Virus record (IMG/VR): IMGVR_UViG_3300032240_001755
Span: 1-50,151 of that record
Source: a virus
Direction: 5' to 3' (one strand)
Length of the DNA: 50,151 bases
Part shown: positions 29,070-35,986 of the stretch, one piece after another
Layout of the letters: each line of letters starts with the position of its first letter
Position numbering within the stretch: position 1 is the first letter of the stretch
Notes under the pieces: generated by a model
The model's input: only the letters and a program-made list of their open reading frames with translations
What the model was told of the DNA's origin: nothing
Database searches by the model: none
Program-made: the position numbers and the translations under genes

Positions 29070-29438
29070 ATGACAAATCCATTTCGCGATCAAGAAAAAT
29101 TTATGCGGGCCTGTGATCAAACTGTCGAAGAGTTTAACACAGATCAATTTAATCTTTACATGACATTAATTGAAGAAGAATGTAGAGAACTAGGCGATGC
29201 TGTAGGACAATACGACAAAGTTGAGACACTTGATGCACTAATTGATATCCTAGTTGTTACTATTGGTGCTATTCACTCGATGGGCGCAGATGCCGAAGGT
29301 GCTTGGAAAGAAGTTATGAAAACTAACTTTGCCAAAATTGATAAAGAGACTGGGAAAGTTCGTAAGCGTGAAGACGGTAAGGTATTAAAACCAGTTGGCT
29401 GGACGCCGCCAGAGCTGAGTCCGTTTATTTCTAAATAA
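29070..29438 (+). CDS. MazG-like nucleotide pyrophosphohydrolase
   Basis: The family removes pyrophosphate from nucleoside triphosphates; phage versions may adjust host nucleotide pools. A central helical bundle shows the EExxE...ExxD metal-binding pattern: LIEEECRELGDAV followed by VETLDALIDILVVTIGA. The C-terminal part (KTNFAKIDKETGKVRKREDG, then KPVGWTPPEL) is a familiar ending in phage MazG-like proteins. The start at 29070 is preferred over an upstream ATG at 29025, because GAAGGTAA precedes it and the extra segment would overlap the GroES gene by 35 bases. It is followed by an intrinsic terminator. Confidence 0.8.
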   Translation: MTNPFRDQEKFMRACDQTVEEFNTDQFNLYMTLIEEECRELGDAVGQYDKVETLDALIDILVVTIGAIHSMGADAEGAWKEVMKTNFAKIDKETGKVRKREDGKVLKPVGWTPPELSPFISK

Positions 29439-29441
29439 CTC

Positions 29442-29469
29442 AAAGGGTCTTGACAGACCCTTTCTTTTT
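29442..29469 (+). terminator. Intrinsic terminator after the MazG-like gene
   Basis: AAAGGGTCT (29442-29450), loop TGAC, AGACCCTTT (29455-29463), then CTTTTT. The nine-base-pair stem is perfect. The loop also contains most of the -35 box of the next promoter. Confidence 0.85.
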
Positions 29470-29479
29470 CTCGTATAAT
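29450..29479 (+). promoter_or_regulatory. Sigma70 promoter with its -35 box in a terminator loop
   Basis: TTGACA (29450-29455) and TATAAT (29474-29479) are both perfect consensus, spaced 18 bases. The -35 hexamer straddles the loop of the terminator at 29442-29463. It drives the zinc-peptide to dCMP deaminase operon. Confidence 0.82.
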
Positions 29480-29506
29480 GTAAAAATGTCTATTGGAGAA
29501 AAAATA

Positions 29507-29656
29507 ATGAAATGTACAACTTGCAACAAAGATTACTCACCTAGTTGTGACTACAAGCAAGGAAGATGCCCAATGCATCAACCCATGCTCACGGATTACC
29601 ATTTTAGATTTTATAATCTAGTACAATCAATTAAAAGATTTTTTAAAGTAGTATAA
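29507..29656 (+). CDS. Small Cys-rich (zinc-ribbon-like) protein (49 aa)
   Basis: The ATG at 29507 follows GGAG by eight bases and is about 20 bases after the expected transcription start; earlier in-frame starts (29486, 29450) lie on the promoter itself and are rejected. The protein has a CTTCNKDYSPSC segment followed by GRCPMHQP, giving four cysteines and one histidine able to hold zinc, then a basic aromatic C-terminus. It is the first gene of an early-type operon that goes on to replication functions, so a regulator or host-takeover peptide is plausible but unproven. Confidence 0.65.
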   Translation: MKCTTCNKDYSPSCDYKQGRCPMHQPMLTDYHFRFYNLVQSIKRFFKVV

Positions 29657-29793
29657 TGTATAAAGTTATTTTTTATATGGCTGGTGGAACAAAAGTATCA
29701 AAATTGTTTGATACGTTTCATGACGCTACAATGTTTGTAGTATACAATGTTGGTACCGGTGATGTTTATGATTTTGTAAAGGTTGAAAAATGA
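29656..29793 (+). CDS. Small phage protein (45 aa)
   Basis: Starts in the stop codon of the zinc-ribbon-like gene (TAATG) and overlaps the clamp-loader start by four bases (ATGA), so it is coupled on both sides. The product (MYKVIFYMAGGTKVSKLFDT ...) is predicted beta-alpha-beta, with strands KVIFYM and TMFVVYNV and a C-terminal VYDFVKVEK. No family is recognised. The double coupling argues that it is a real gene. Confidence 0.65.
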   Translation: MYKVIFYMAGGTKVSKLFDTFHDATMFVVYNVGTGDVYDFVKVEK

Positions 29794-30704
29794 AAGAACT
29801 ATGGGTGGAAAAATATCGTCCTAACACAATTGACGGTTATGTGTTTAGAGATGCACATCAAAAAGAACAAGTACAACGCTGGATTAAAGAAGGAACAATT
29901 CCACACTTGCTGTTCAGCGGTAATGCCGGTATTGGTAAAACAACACTAGCTAAAATCTTGTTTAAAGAACTAGATACCAATGATCTAGACGTATTAGAGA
30001 TTAACGCAAGTCGAACTAACTCAGTTGAAGACGTGCGTGATAAAATTGTAAACTTTGTCCAAATGATTCCATTTGGTGATTTTAAGGTAGTACTATTAGA
30101 TGAAGCAGATTATTTGTCGCCTAACGCTCAGGCAGCTTTACGAGGTGTTATGGAAGAGTATCACACTACTGCTAGGTTTATACTTACTTGTAACTATCCC
30201 AACAGAATTATACCAGCTTTGCACAGCAGATGCCAAGGTTTTCACATCGAACGAGTTGATATTACTGAGTTCACTGCTCGTGTCGCTACCATTCTTATGT
30301 CAGAGAACATTGATTTTGAACTCGACACATTAGATACATTTGTTAAAGCAACTTATCCAGATTTGCGTAAGTGTATCAACACAGTCCAGATGAACAGCCT
30401 TGATGGTAAATTGCATAGCCCAGAAAAAGGAGATACAGGCGAAGCTGATTATAAAATACAAATGGTTCAATTGTTCAAAGCAGGTAAGATCAGCGAAGCA
30501 CGTAAACTTGTTTGTAGTCAGGCAAGGCCAGAGGAGATGGAGGAGATCTATCGGTGGTTGTATGATAATATTGCTATCTTTGGTGACGAGCCTACACAAA
30601 ACAAAGCTATCTTAATTATTAAGCAAGGTCTTGTAGACCATACATTAGTTATTGATCCAGAAATTAATCTGGCAGCTACATTAATTAGATTGTCAATGTT
30701 GTGA
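29790..30704 (+). CDS. Sliding-clamp loader small subunit (T4 gp44 type)
   Basis: An RFC-type AAA+ ATPase that loads the sliding clamp for replication and, in T4, late transcription. The 304-residue length is close to T4 gp44. Motifs in order: LWVEKYRPNTIDGYV at the N-terminus, Walker A GNAGIGKTT near residue 44, Walker B VVLLDEADYLS near residue 99, sensor I TCNYPNRIIPAL and the arginine-finger SRC motif (HSRCQ). The gp62 partner and gp45 clamp are not in this window. It is coupled to the next gene by a GTGA overlap. Confidence 0.92.
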   Translation: MKELWVEKYRPNTIDGYVFRDAHQKEQVQRWIKEGTIPHLLFSGNAGIGKTTLAKILFKELDTNDLDVLEINASRTNSVEDVRDKIVNFVQMIPFGDFKVVLLDEADYLSPNAQAALRGVMEEYHTTARFILTCNYPNRIIPALHSRCQGFHIERVDITEFTARVATILMSENIDFELDTLDTFVKATYPDLRKCINTVQMNSLDGKLHSPEKGDTGEADYKIQMVQLFKAGKISEARKLVCSQARPEEMEEIYRWLYDNIAIFGDEPTQNKAILIIKQGLVDHTLVIDPEINLAATLIRLSML

Positions 30705-31144
30705 AAGAAAAATTAGTTAATGCATACATGAAAACCGCAGAAACATTTGCGGAACTTAGCCACGCTCGCAGACTTCATGTAGGTGCTATTGTAGTCAAGG
30801 ATGATCGTATCATTAGTATTGGCTACAATGGTATGCCTGCAGGTTGGGATAACGACTGTGAAGATCAGATCTATGAAGAAGATGGATTTCATATTACTTT
30901 AAAAACTAAACCAGAGGTATTACATGCTGAAACAAATGCAATTGCCAAATTGGCTAAGTCTAACGAATCTGGTATGGGTGCTACTATGTTTATTACCCAT
31001 GCTCCATGTTTGGACTGTGCAAAACTTATATACCAAAGCGGTATTAGCCATGTTTTATATCGCGACTCTTATCGGGATACTAGTGGCATCACATTTCTTG
31101 AAAAATCGGGAGTAGGCGTTACACAAGTAAAAAAGGGCTCCTAA
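30701..31144 (+). CDS. dCMP deaminase
   Basis: Makes dUMP from dCMP for thymidylate synthesis. The zinc motifs are present: LHAETNAI (His ligand and catalytic Glu) and APCLDCAK (two Cys ligands), preceded by RRLHVGAIVVKDDRIISIGYNGMPAG. An insert with DNDCEDQIYEEDG resembles the phage enzymes that carry an extra zinc site. GTG at 30701 is taken as the start because it overlaps the clamp-loader stop and gives the family N-terminus; the first ATG lies further in. It ends in the bidirectional terminator shared with phoH. Confidence 0.9.
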   Translation: MKEKLVNAYMKTAETFAELSHARRLHVGAIVVKDDRIISIGYNGMPAGWDNDCEDQIYEEDGFHITLKTKPEVLHAETNAIAKLAKSNESGMGATMFITHAPCLDCAKLIYQSGISHVLYRDSYRDTSGITFLEKSGVGVTQVKKGS

Positions 31145-31157
31145 GAGCCCTTTTTTT
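31131..31157. terminator. Bidirectional intrinsic terminator between dCMP deaminase and phoH
   Basis: AAAAGGGCTC, loop CTAA, GAGCCCTTTTTTT. T-runs exist on both strands, so it can stop the plus-strand operon and the converging phoH message. Confidence 0.9.
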
Positions 31158-31165
31158 AAGACTTG

Positions 31166-31879
31166 TTAGTCTCCATACACAGATAACACCTCCTTCACTG
31201 CGTTATGGCGTTCAATGTCTTTATGATCAAATTCTACAATATCAATGTGATTTAATTTTTTTCCTTTGAGCAGATTACAAAAATCAATTAAGCCGTTGTC
31301 TTGCAATCGGTCTGCTTGTGCTAAATCTCCAGTGACCACCATCTTACTACCTTCTCCCAAACGTGTAAGTAGCATCTTCATTTGATTCACTGTTGTGTTC
31401 TGACATTCGTCGGCAACAATATATGCATTTTTAAACGTACGGCCACGCATATAGGCCAATGGGCTTATTTCGATAACACCTTCCTCTAGCATTTTTGCTA
31501 TTTCTTTTTGTTGATAATATTCTCCAAATACATCAAATATAGGACGAGTCCACGGTGCCATCTTTTCATTTAAGTCACCTGGTAAAAATCCTAAATCTTC
31601 ATCTACGGAAACGGCGGGTCTTGTAACGACAATTTTATCAACAATACCTTCCTGGAACATTTTAATTCCGTGTTGCACAGCCAACATAGTTTTACCCGTG
31701 CCGGCTGGGCCGATAGCTAGAACAATGCTCTTGCTTTCGTCTTGTAGCTTTTGGAGGTAAATTTTTTGATTGGAATTGCGAGCCTGAATTATAACTCGCT
31801 GCTTCTTCTGCGGCAGATATGGTTGAAAATCAATTACTTTAACGTCTGATGTAAAGCGTTTTTTCACTCTTTTTGTCAT
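31166..31879 (-). CDS. phoH: PhoH-like ATPase
   Basis: PhoH proteins are RecA/helicase-like P-loop ATPases, common in marine phages; RNA or phosphate-stress roles are proposed but not settled. The 237-residue product has Walker A GPAGTGKTM near residue 57, VDKIVVTRPAVSVDEDLGFLPGD, YMRGRTFKNAYIVADECQN (Walker B) and LLTRLGEGSKMVVTGDLAQ, all in the family order. It is the only gene on the minus strand in this part of the genome. AGGAG lies nine bases before its ATG. Its 80-base leader can form a hairpin and a competing pairing with the ribosome site (see separate entry). Confidence 0.93.
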   Translation of the reverse strand: MTKRVKKRFTSDVKVIDFQPYLPQKKQRVIIQARNSNQKIYLQKLQDESKSIVLAIGPAGTGKTMLAVQHGIKMFQEGIVDKIVVTRPAVSVDEDLGFLPGDLNEKMAPWTRPIFDVFGEYYQQKEIAKMLEEGVIEISPLAYMRGRTFKNAYIVADECQNTTVNQMKMLLTRLGEGSKMVVTGDLAQADRLQDNGLIDFCNLLKGKKLNHIDIVEFDHKDIERHNAVKEVLSVYGD

Positions 31880-31888
31880 CTATAGTTG

Positions 31889-31953
31889 CTCCTACTCTTT
31901 ATGGAAAAAGTAGGACTTGTAGCGACCGCCCTTGATAACTACAGAGGTCCTAC
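31889..31953 (-). promoter_or_regulatory. Structured leader of phoH, possible attenuator
   Basis: On the minus strand: GTAGGAC (31953-31947), CTC, TGTAG, a 16-base loop, CTACA, A, GTCCTAC (31916-31910), then TTTTT. This is a 7+5 bp hairpin with a U-run, resembling a terminator. The 3' arm GTCCTAC could instead pair with GTAGG (31895-31891), which contains part of the AGGAG ribosome site. The two pairings exclude each other. Regulation is inferred from complementarity only. Confidence 0.45.
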
Positions 31954-31958
31954 ACTAT

Positions 31959-31966
31959 TATTTACT
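31959..31966 (-). promoter_or_regulatory. Late promoter-like element before phoH (AGTAAATA)
   Basis: On the minus strand AGTAAATA ends six bases before the first base of the leader hairpin, the distance expected from a T4 late element to the transcription start. It is weaker than the G(A/G/C)TAAATA sites. Confidence 0.4.
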
Positions 31967-32009
31967 GATTAATCAAAAAAGTAAACTGTTATGTTATGAT
32001 TTTGATCCA

Positions 32010-32017
32010 GCTAAATA
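32010..32017 (+). promoter_or_regulatory. Late promoter element (GCTAAATA)
   Basis: GCTAAATA lies 26 bases before the ATG at 32044 with AGGGA as ribosome site between. It probably starts the 32044-37109 late block. Confidence 0.62.
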
Positions 32018-32043
32018 AGTATAGTGAATTCTAGGGACTTAAC

Positions 32044-32616
32044 ATGCACCACGATATTTTAGACATTATACGCAATGTACACGATCTTTATGAAAATAAT
32101 AGTAGTTTGGCTGCCCTTAAAGACATGGAACGTGTCTTTGAAGAGATGGATATGTACGTATATAAAAACTGGGAAGAAGGCGAATTAGCCTATGGCCCAC
32201 AAGTAGACCGACACTGGATTACAGCTGGCTTTATGTGGGAAGAAAATAAAATGCCAGATCCTGTAGCCGGAAAAAGATTAACAGAGTTAGGTTGCAAAAT
32301 TCGTTATAAAAAATCACATTTACTAGAAGCTCGCCCTATACGCAGTCCGGACGATCTTAGACCTGGAACTAAGAAAGGTAAACTTGATCGTAAACCTATA
32401 TGGGTTGTTGAAATACAGATGCCTAAAAAAGTAGCATTTGACATGTACAAAGGGTACATGGAAAAAATGAAAAACGAATATAAAGAACAAACTGGTCCTA
32501 AAGAAAGCGCTCAACCACAAGGAGCTCCAGCACCTGTAACACCGGCGGCTCCTCCGGCAGCGGCAACAGGAGCTCCAGCGCCAACAGCAGGAGCGGCGCC
32601 TACACCGGCAGCATAA
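32044..32616 (+). CDS. Phage protein with a Pro/Ala-rich tail (190 aa)
   Basis: Residues 1-145 form a mixed alpha/beta region with many acidic and aromatic residues (FEEMDMYVYKNWEEGELAYG, RHWITAGFMWEE, KPIWVVEIQMPKKVAFDMY). The last 40 residues are Pro, Ala, Gly and Thr only, an unfolded linker-like tail. It follows a late promoter, so it is likely structural or assembly related. No family or catalytic motif is recognised. Confidence 0.72.
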   Translation: MHHDILDIIRNVHDLYENNSSLAALKDMERVFEEMDMYVYKNWEEGELAYGPQVDRHWITAGFMWEENKMPDPVAGKRLTELGCKIRYKKSHLLEARPIRSPDDLRPGTKKGKLDRKPIWVVEIQMPKKVAFDMYKGYMEKMKNEYKEQTGPKESAQPQGAPAPVTPAAPPAAATGAPAPTAGAAPTPAA

Positions 32617-32617
32617 T

Positions 32618-33352
32618 ATGACAACACTATTAGAAAGTTTAAGACCAAACGATTTAGAAGGACTCATTAAAAAAGTCTTTGAAGTCGATGGTTACAAAAG
32701 TAAAATTGGCGACGACGAAGATGTTGTTGTTGTAAGTTTCACTGTTGACGGACAAGAACCTGCAAAAGATTTAGAAAACTTTTTAGAAATGGGTTATGAT
32801 TTTGTGCTAGATGCAGACGTTACTACTGGCGAAACTGATGATGGTTTTTATAAAGTGTTTGTTGAATTAGAAAGAAATAGACACGTTCCAAAACAAATTA
32901 TTGAAATGTTAGATGGTGTTAGTCGCATCAATGGTGGCGAAAAGATGAGATTTAGATATTTCAAAGGATTTAAAAGTCAAGAAGCAACAGAAGAAAATTT
33001 AGCGGCTTCAATTCCTTTAGACAAAGAATCTTATGCAATTGCTACAGAAAAAAACGTATTAGAAAACTTTAGTAATTTTTTCAGTAACAGTTATTTAGAA
33101 GAATTAAGTGTAGTAGAAGAAAGTATTAAATTTAAAAAGGCATGGGCAAATCCTATATCTTTTAAAATTATTACAAGCGGGACTAAATCAGAAGTATATA
33201 CAGGTATAAAAGGTCCTATTATGTTAGAAAATAAAGACATGGCTGAAGTTATGTTTTTAACTAAGTATATTGGAAATTACAATATTACCAAGGTAGGTAA
33301 TACATTTATTTTCGAAAACGGCAATTGGGCCGTAGCAATGGAGCGACTATGA
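32618..33352 (+). CDS. Late phage protein of unknown function (244 aa)
   Basis: One base separates it from the previous stop. The N-terminal part (ESLRPNDLEGLIKKVFEVDG, then DDEDVVVVSFTVDGQEPAKD) looks like an alpha/beta fold; the middle is charged and helical (NVLENFSNFFSNSYLEELSV), and the C-terminus is beta-rich and ends WAVAMERL. No Cys, signal or membrane segment. The upstream late promoter and the tail-to-lysis neighbourhood favour a virion or assembly protein. The endolysin start overlaps its stop (ATGA). Confidence 0.7.
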   Translation: MTTLLESLRPNDLEGLIKKVFEVDGYKSKIGDDEDVVVVSFTVDGQEPAKDLENFLEMGYDFVLDADVTTGETDDGFYKVFVELERNRHVPKQIIEMLDGVSRINGGEKMRFRYFKGFKSQEATEENLAASIPLDKESYAIATEKNVLENFSNFFSNSYLEELSVVEESIKFKKAWANPISFKIITSGTKSEVYTGIKGPIMLENKDMAEVMFLTKYIGNYNITKVGNTFIFENGNWAVAMERL

Positions 33353-33975
33353 GTTTTGAATTCAATTTTACATTAGATAAGTTTAAACAAATTATTGGAA
33401 ATAACCCACATGCTGATCATTGGTTTGAAGCATTATGTGAAGTGTTACCAGATTACGATATTAATACAAAACCACGTGTTGCGGCATTTCTAGCACAAAC
33501 AGCACACGAAAGCGGCGGTTATACTGCTATTAAAGAAAACTTAAATTACAAGGCAGCTAGCCTATGTAAAGTATGGCCAAGGTATTTTCCTAATATGGAT
33601 GTTGCTAATCAATATGCTAACAAGCCAGAAAAAATTGCCAACAGAGCATATGCTAATCGTATGGGCAATGGCCCAGAAGAGTCAGGCGATGGTTGGAAAT
33701 TTTGTGGAAGAGGACTTATTCAATTAACTGGTAAAGACAATTATACACGTTATGCACAAAGTTTAGAAATTAGTCTAGATGAAGCTAGCGAACACTTAAC
33801 AACTTTTGAGGGTTGTGTACAAAGCGCAGCTTGGTTCTGGGAAGCTAACAACTTAAACTCATGGGCAGATAAAGGCGACATGTTAACACTAACAAAACGC
33901 ATTAATGGCGGTACACTAGGTTTAGAAGATCGTATTAAGCATTACAATCACGCACTAGAAGTACTAGGAGCATAA
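33349..33975 (+). CDS. Endolysin, glycoside hydrolase family 19 (chitinase-like) muramidase
   Basis: GH19 phage endolysins cut peptidoglycan to release progeny. Residues 5-35 pair with the family N-terminus, the catalytic glutamate lies in AQTAHESGGYTAIKENLNY, and GRGLIQLTGKDNYTRYAQ and SAAWFWEANNLNSWADKGD follow in order, ending with KRINGGTLGLEDRIKHYNHAL. The start at 33349 is preferred over an earlier one (33325), because GGAG stands five bases before it and it couples to the preceding gene. No signal sequence is seen, so a holin should be needed for release. Confidence 0.92.
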   Translation: MSFEFNFTLDKFKQIIGNNPHADHWFEALCEVLPDYDINTKPRVAAFLAQTAHESGGYTAIKENLNYKAASLCKVWPRYFPNMDVANQYANKPEKIANRAYANRMGNGPEESGDGWKFCGRGLIQLTGKDNYTRYAQSLEISLDEASEHLTTFEGCVQSAAWFWEANNLNSWADKGDMLTLTKRINGGTLGLEDRIKHYNHALEVLGA

Positions 33976-33976
33976 T

Positions 33977-34441
33977 ATGTGGATGCTTGCGTGGGTGCCA
34001 GATAGTTTGCTACTATTAGCTGTTCATGTAGTTCTTATTACTGGAATTGTAGGTACTTTTTTTAGTTTCTTTTTATTACATAGAATTGTAAACTGGATGC
34101 CTGCGCTTGCGCCGTGGCATTTATTACTTCAGATTATCAGTATGGCATTGCTTGTTGGTGGTGTTTATTTTAAAGGCGGATTTGATACCGAAGCTAGTTG
34201 GCGGGCAAAAGTCAAAGAAGCTGAAGATAAGGTAGCAGTTGTAGAAGAACAAAGCAAGGCACTCAATACTCGTTTAGAAGAAGAGCGTAAGAAAAAGCAA
34301 AAAGTAAAAGTTGAGTATTATAATACTGTAAAAACTGAAATTAAAGAAGTTGAAAAACTTATTGATGGTAAGTGTGAACTTGATCTCAAAGTAAACGAAT
34401 TGCACAATAAAGCCGCAACTAATCCGGAGAAAGCAAAATGA
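33977..34441 (+). CDS. Membrane protein with coiled coil, possible inner-membrane spanin
   Basis: GGAG lies six bases before the ATG. Two hydrophobic segments (about residues 9-33 and 47-65) precede a long charged heptad-like region (about 72-130: AKVKEAEDKVAVVEEQSKAL..., ERKKKQKVKVEYY). Classical Rz has one N-terminal span plus a periplasmic coiled coil; the extra span is unusual. The pairing with an overlapping small lipoprotein gene is the arrangement of Rz/Rz1 spanins that fuse the membranes at lysis. Assignment rests on context. Confidence 0.6.
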   Translation: MWMLAWVPDSLLLLAVHVVLITGIVGTFFSFFLLHRIVNWMPALAPWHLLLQIISMALLVGGVYFKGGFDTEASWRAKVKEAEDKVAVVEEQSKALNTRLEEERKKKQKVKVEYYNTVKTEIKEVEKLIDGKCELDLKVNELHNKAATNPEKAK

Positions 34442-34707
34442 AGCGACTAGTATTGCTATTCTCCGCAATTTTATTAACCGGGTGCATGTCAACAGCGCCA
34501 ATAATTCCTAAATGGCCCGATGTTCCTGCAGATTTATTAGAATCATGCCCTGATTTAAAAACTATAGACTCTAAAAACGACAAACTTAGCGTATTTGTTG
34601 AAACTGTGGCAGATAACTATAAAGAATATTATGGATGTAAGGACAAAGTAGATGACTGGGCAACCTGGTATAAGGAACAGCAAAAACTTTGGAAAACACT
34701 TAAATAA
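34438..34707 (+). CDS. Small lipoprotein, possible outer-membrane spanin
   Basis: The N-terminus is a lipoprotein signal, MKRLVLLFSAILLTGC, with lipobox LTGC and the modified Cys at 16. The mature part is about 74 residues, with a Pro-rich start (APIIPKWPDVPADLL), two more cysteines and a helical, Trp-rich end (WATWYKEQQKLWKTLK). It overlaps the preceding coiled-coil gene by four bases. Position after an endolysin and a coiled-coil membrane protein suggests the Rz1-like partner. It shows a Gram-negative host envelope. Confidence 0.65.
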   Translation: MKRLVLLFSAILLTGCMSTAPIIPKWPDVPADLLESCPDLKTIDSKNDKLSVFVETVADNYKEYYGCKDKVDDWATWYKEQQKLWKTLK

Positions 34708-34731
34708 AGTAGTATATTAAGGAGCGAGCGA

Positions 34732-35028
34732 ATGGGAGATAAAAAATTAGTAAAATGGCTATTGCTATTATTGCTATTGCCGTTAGGATTAGCATTATGT
34801 AGTGGAGACAGATTCCGTTACCCATGCCAGGATCCAAATAATTGGGATAAAGATATTTGTAAAATGCCTAGATGCGATGTTACAAGAACTTGCCCGGAAC
34901 ATATTTTTAAAGGGCAACGTGACCCAAGATTAGGACCACCAAAAGATGGACAAACTCAAACACCTACTCAATCATTTACGCCAGCGCCTGCAAGCGTGGC
35001 ATCACAAGGAGCAAACTGTGGAAAATAA
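34732..35028 (+). CDS. Membrane-anchored Cys-rich small protein (98 aa)
   Basis: AAGGAG lies about nine bases before the start. The N-terminus MGDKKLVKWLLLLLLLPLGL is a single hydrophobic anchor or signal. The outside part has six cysteines in a compact segment (YPCQDPNNWDKDICKMPRCD, TCPEHIF), followed by a Pro/Gln/Thr-rich tail. The LALC before the mature region is not a normal lipobox. It belongs to the lysis/membrane cassette by position; function unknown. Confidence 0.68.
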   Translation: MGDKKLVKWLLLLLLLPLGLALCSGDRFRYPCQDPNNWDKDICKMPRCDVTRTCPEHIFKGQRDPRLGPPKDGQTQTPTQSFTPAPASVASQGANCGK

Positions 35029-35593
35029 TAACACATCTGTACTATACACTGAAGAGCAATTGATGGCTCGACTAAAATTCTTTATTGGCATATGTCTTTC
35101 ATTGACATTGTTTGGTATTGTATTTGTTGTGCTATATTCTTTAATATTTGTAACGCAACCGCTTAACGCAATTAGTCCAATTGATCAAAAGTTTTTTGAA
35201 CTTATTGTTCCTATTGCTACATTCTTAACTGGTACACTATCAGGTATCATGTTAGCAGGCGGAGATAAAGATGCACAAAAACAAGCATTACAGGCAGCAA
35301 ATGCAGGTTGGAGTCGACCACCGACACCGCCAGCACCAACAGGGGGATTTGGAAGTGGCGCAACAACAGCATCAACAACAGGATTTTCGAGCGGGACTTC
35401 AGCATTTGGCGCTCCGGCAGCAGGAGGCTTCGGCGCAGCCGGCGGTTTTAATACACCAGCACCAAGTGGCTTTAGCGGAAGCGGGTTTGGAGGCGCACCT
35501 ACAGCAACAGCGTTTGGCGGTTTTCCAGCAACAATAGCAACAACAGCAAGTGGTAAGAAAATTGTTCCAGATTCTCCACAACCCGAGCTATAA
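35018..35593 (+). CDS. Two-span membrane protein with Gly/Pro/Ala-rich tail (191 aa)
   Basis: A GTG start at 35018 is chosen, since AAGGAG is six bases upstream; the longer open frame begins inside the previous gene. Residues about 22-48 (FFIGICLSLTLFGIVFVVLY) and 62-85 (LIVPIATFLTGTLSGIMLAG) are hydrophobic. From residue about 105 the chain is a disordered Gly/Ala/Ser/Thr/Phe sequence (GFGSGATTASTTGFSSGTSA). Two spans and the position near the endolysin allow a holin or holin-regulator role, though the long tail is atypical. The overlap with the previous gene is 11 bases. Confidence 0.62.
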   Translation: MENNNTSVLYTEEQLMARLKFFIGICLSLTLFGIVFVVLYSLIFVTQPLNAISPIDQKFFELIVPIATFLTGTLSGIMLAGGDKDAQKQALQAANAGWSRPPTPPAPTGGFGSGATTASTTGFSSGTSAFGAPAAGGFGAAGGFNTPAPSGFSGSGFGGAPTATAFGGFPATIATTASGKKIVPDSPQPEL

Positions 35594-35612
35594 TTATTTT
35601 AAGGAGCGATAT

Positions 35613-35756
35613 ATGTTAGAAACATTATTTTATATTTTTGTAGGAGCATTTGTAGGGTGGAATTTTCCACAACCTGAATTTGCAAAAAATATTCAAGCCA
35701 AATACTTACAAAAGTATATTGACAAGCTAAAAGTTATTTTATTCTTTTGGAAATAA
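35613..35756 (+). CDS. Small hydrophobic protein (47 aa)
   Basis: AAGGAG seven bases before the ATG at 35613 decides this start over a longer frame from 35550. The N-terminal 17 residues (MLETLFYIFVGAFVGWN) are hydrophobic, followed by a basic amphipathic part ending ILFFWK. A small membrane peptide in the lysis-associated group; function unknown. Confidence 0.6.
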   Translation: MLETLFYIFVGAFVGWNFPQPEFAKNIQAKYLQKYIDKLKVILFFWK

Positions 35757-35758
35757 CT

Positions 35759-35974
35759 ATGAGCTGGTTAAAAAGTATGTTAAATGACGGTACTAATGAT
35801 ACTATTAGTAGCAAACGTGTAATTACACTATTGTCATTTTTATTATGCGCGGCAGCGTTTATTAGCGAAACTTGGTTTAATACTAAGATTGATCTACCTG
35901 TGTTTAATAGTTTAATGTATATTATTATTGCCGGGTTAGGATTTACAGCAAGCGAAAAGTTTGCACCAAAATAA
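35759..35974 (+). CDS. Two-span small membrane protein, holin candidate (71 aa)
   Basis: The ATG at 35759 is used in preference to a TTG twelve bases earlier. Two hydrophobic segments (about 21-38, ITLLSFLLCAAAFISETW; and 48-63, FNSLMYIIIAGLGFTA) flank a short polar loop, with a charged N-terminus and a C-terminal EKFAPK. Size and topology fit class II holins, and the endolysin lies 1.8 kb upstream on the same transcript. The alternative is a non-lytic membrane protein of the type found in many phages. Confidence 0.6.
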   Translation: MSWLKSMLNDGTNDTISSKRVITLLSFLLCAAAFISETWFNTKIDLPVFNSLMYIIIAGLGFTASEKFAPK

Positions 35975-35986
35975 AAAGGAGAAAGT

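Noticed and set aside
35271-35581. Gln/His-rich plus frame and Cys-rich minus frame
   Set aside because: Both are alternate readings of the Gly/Pro/Ala-rich tail-coding sequence of the 35018 gene.
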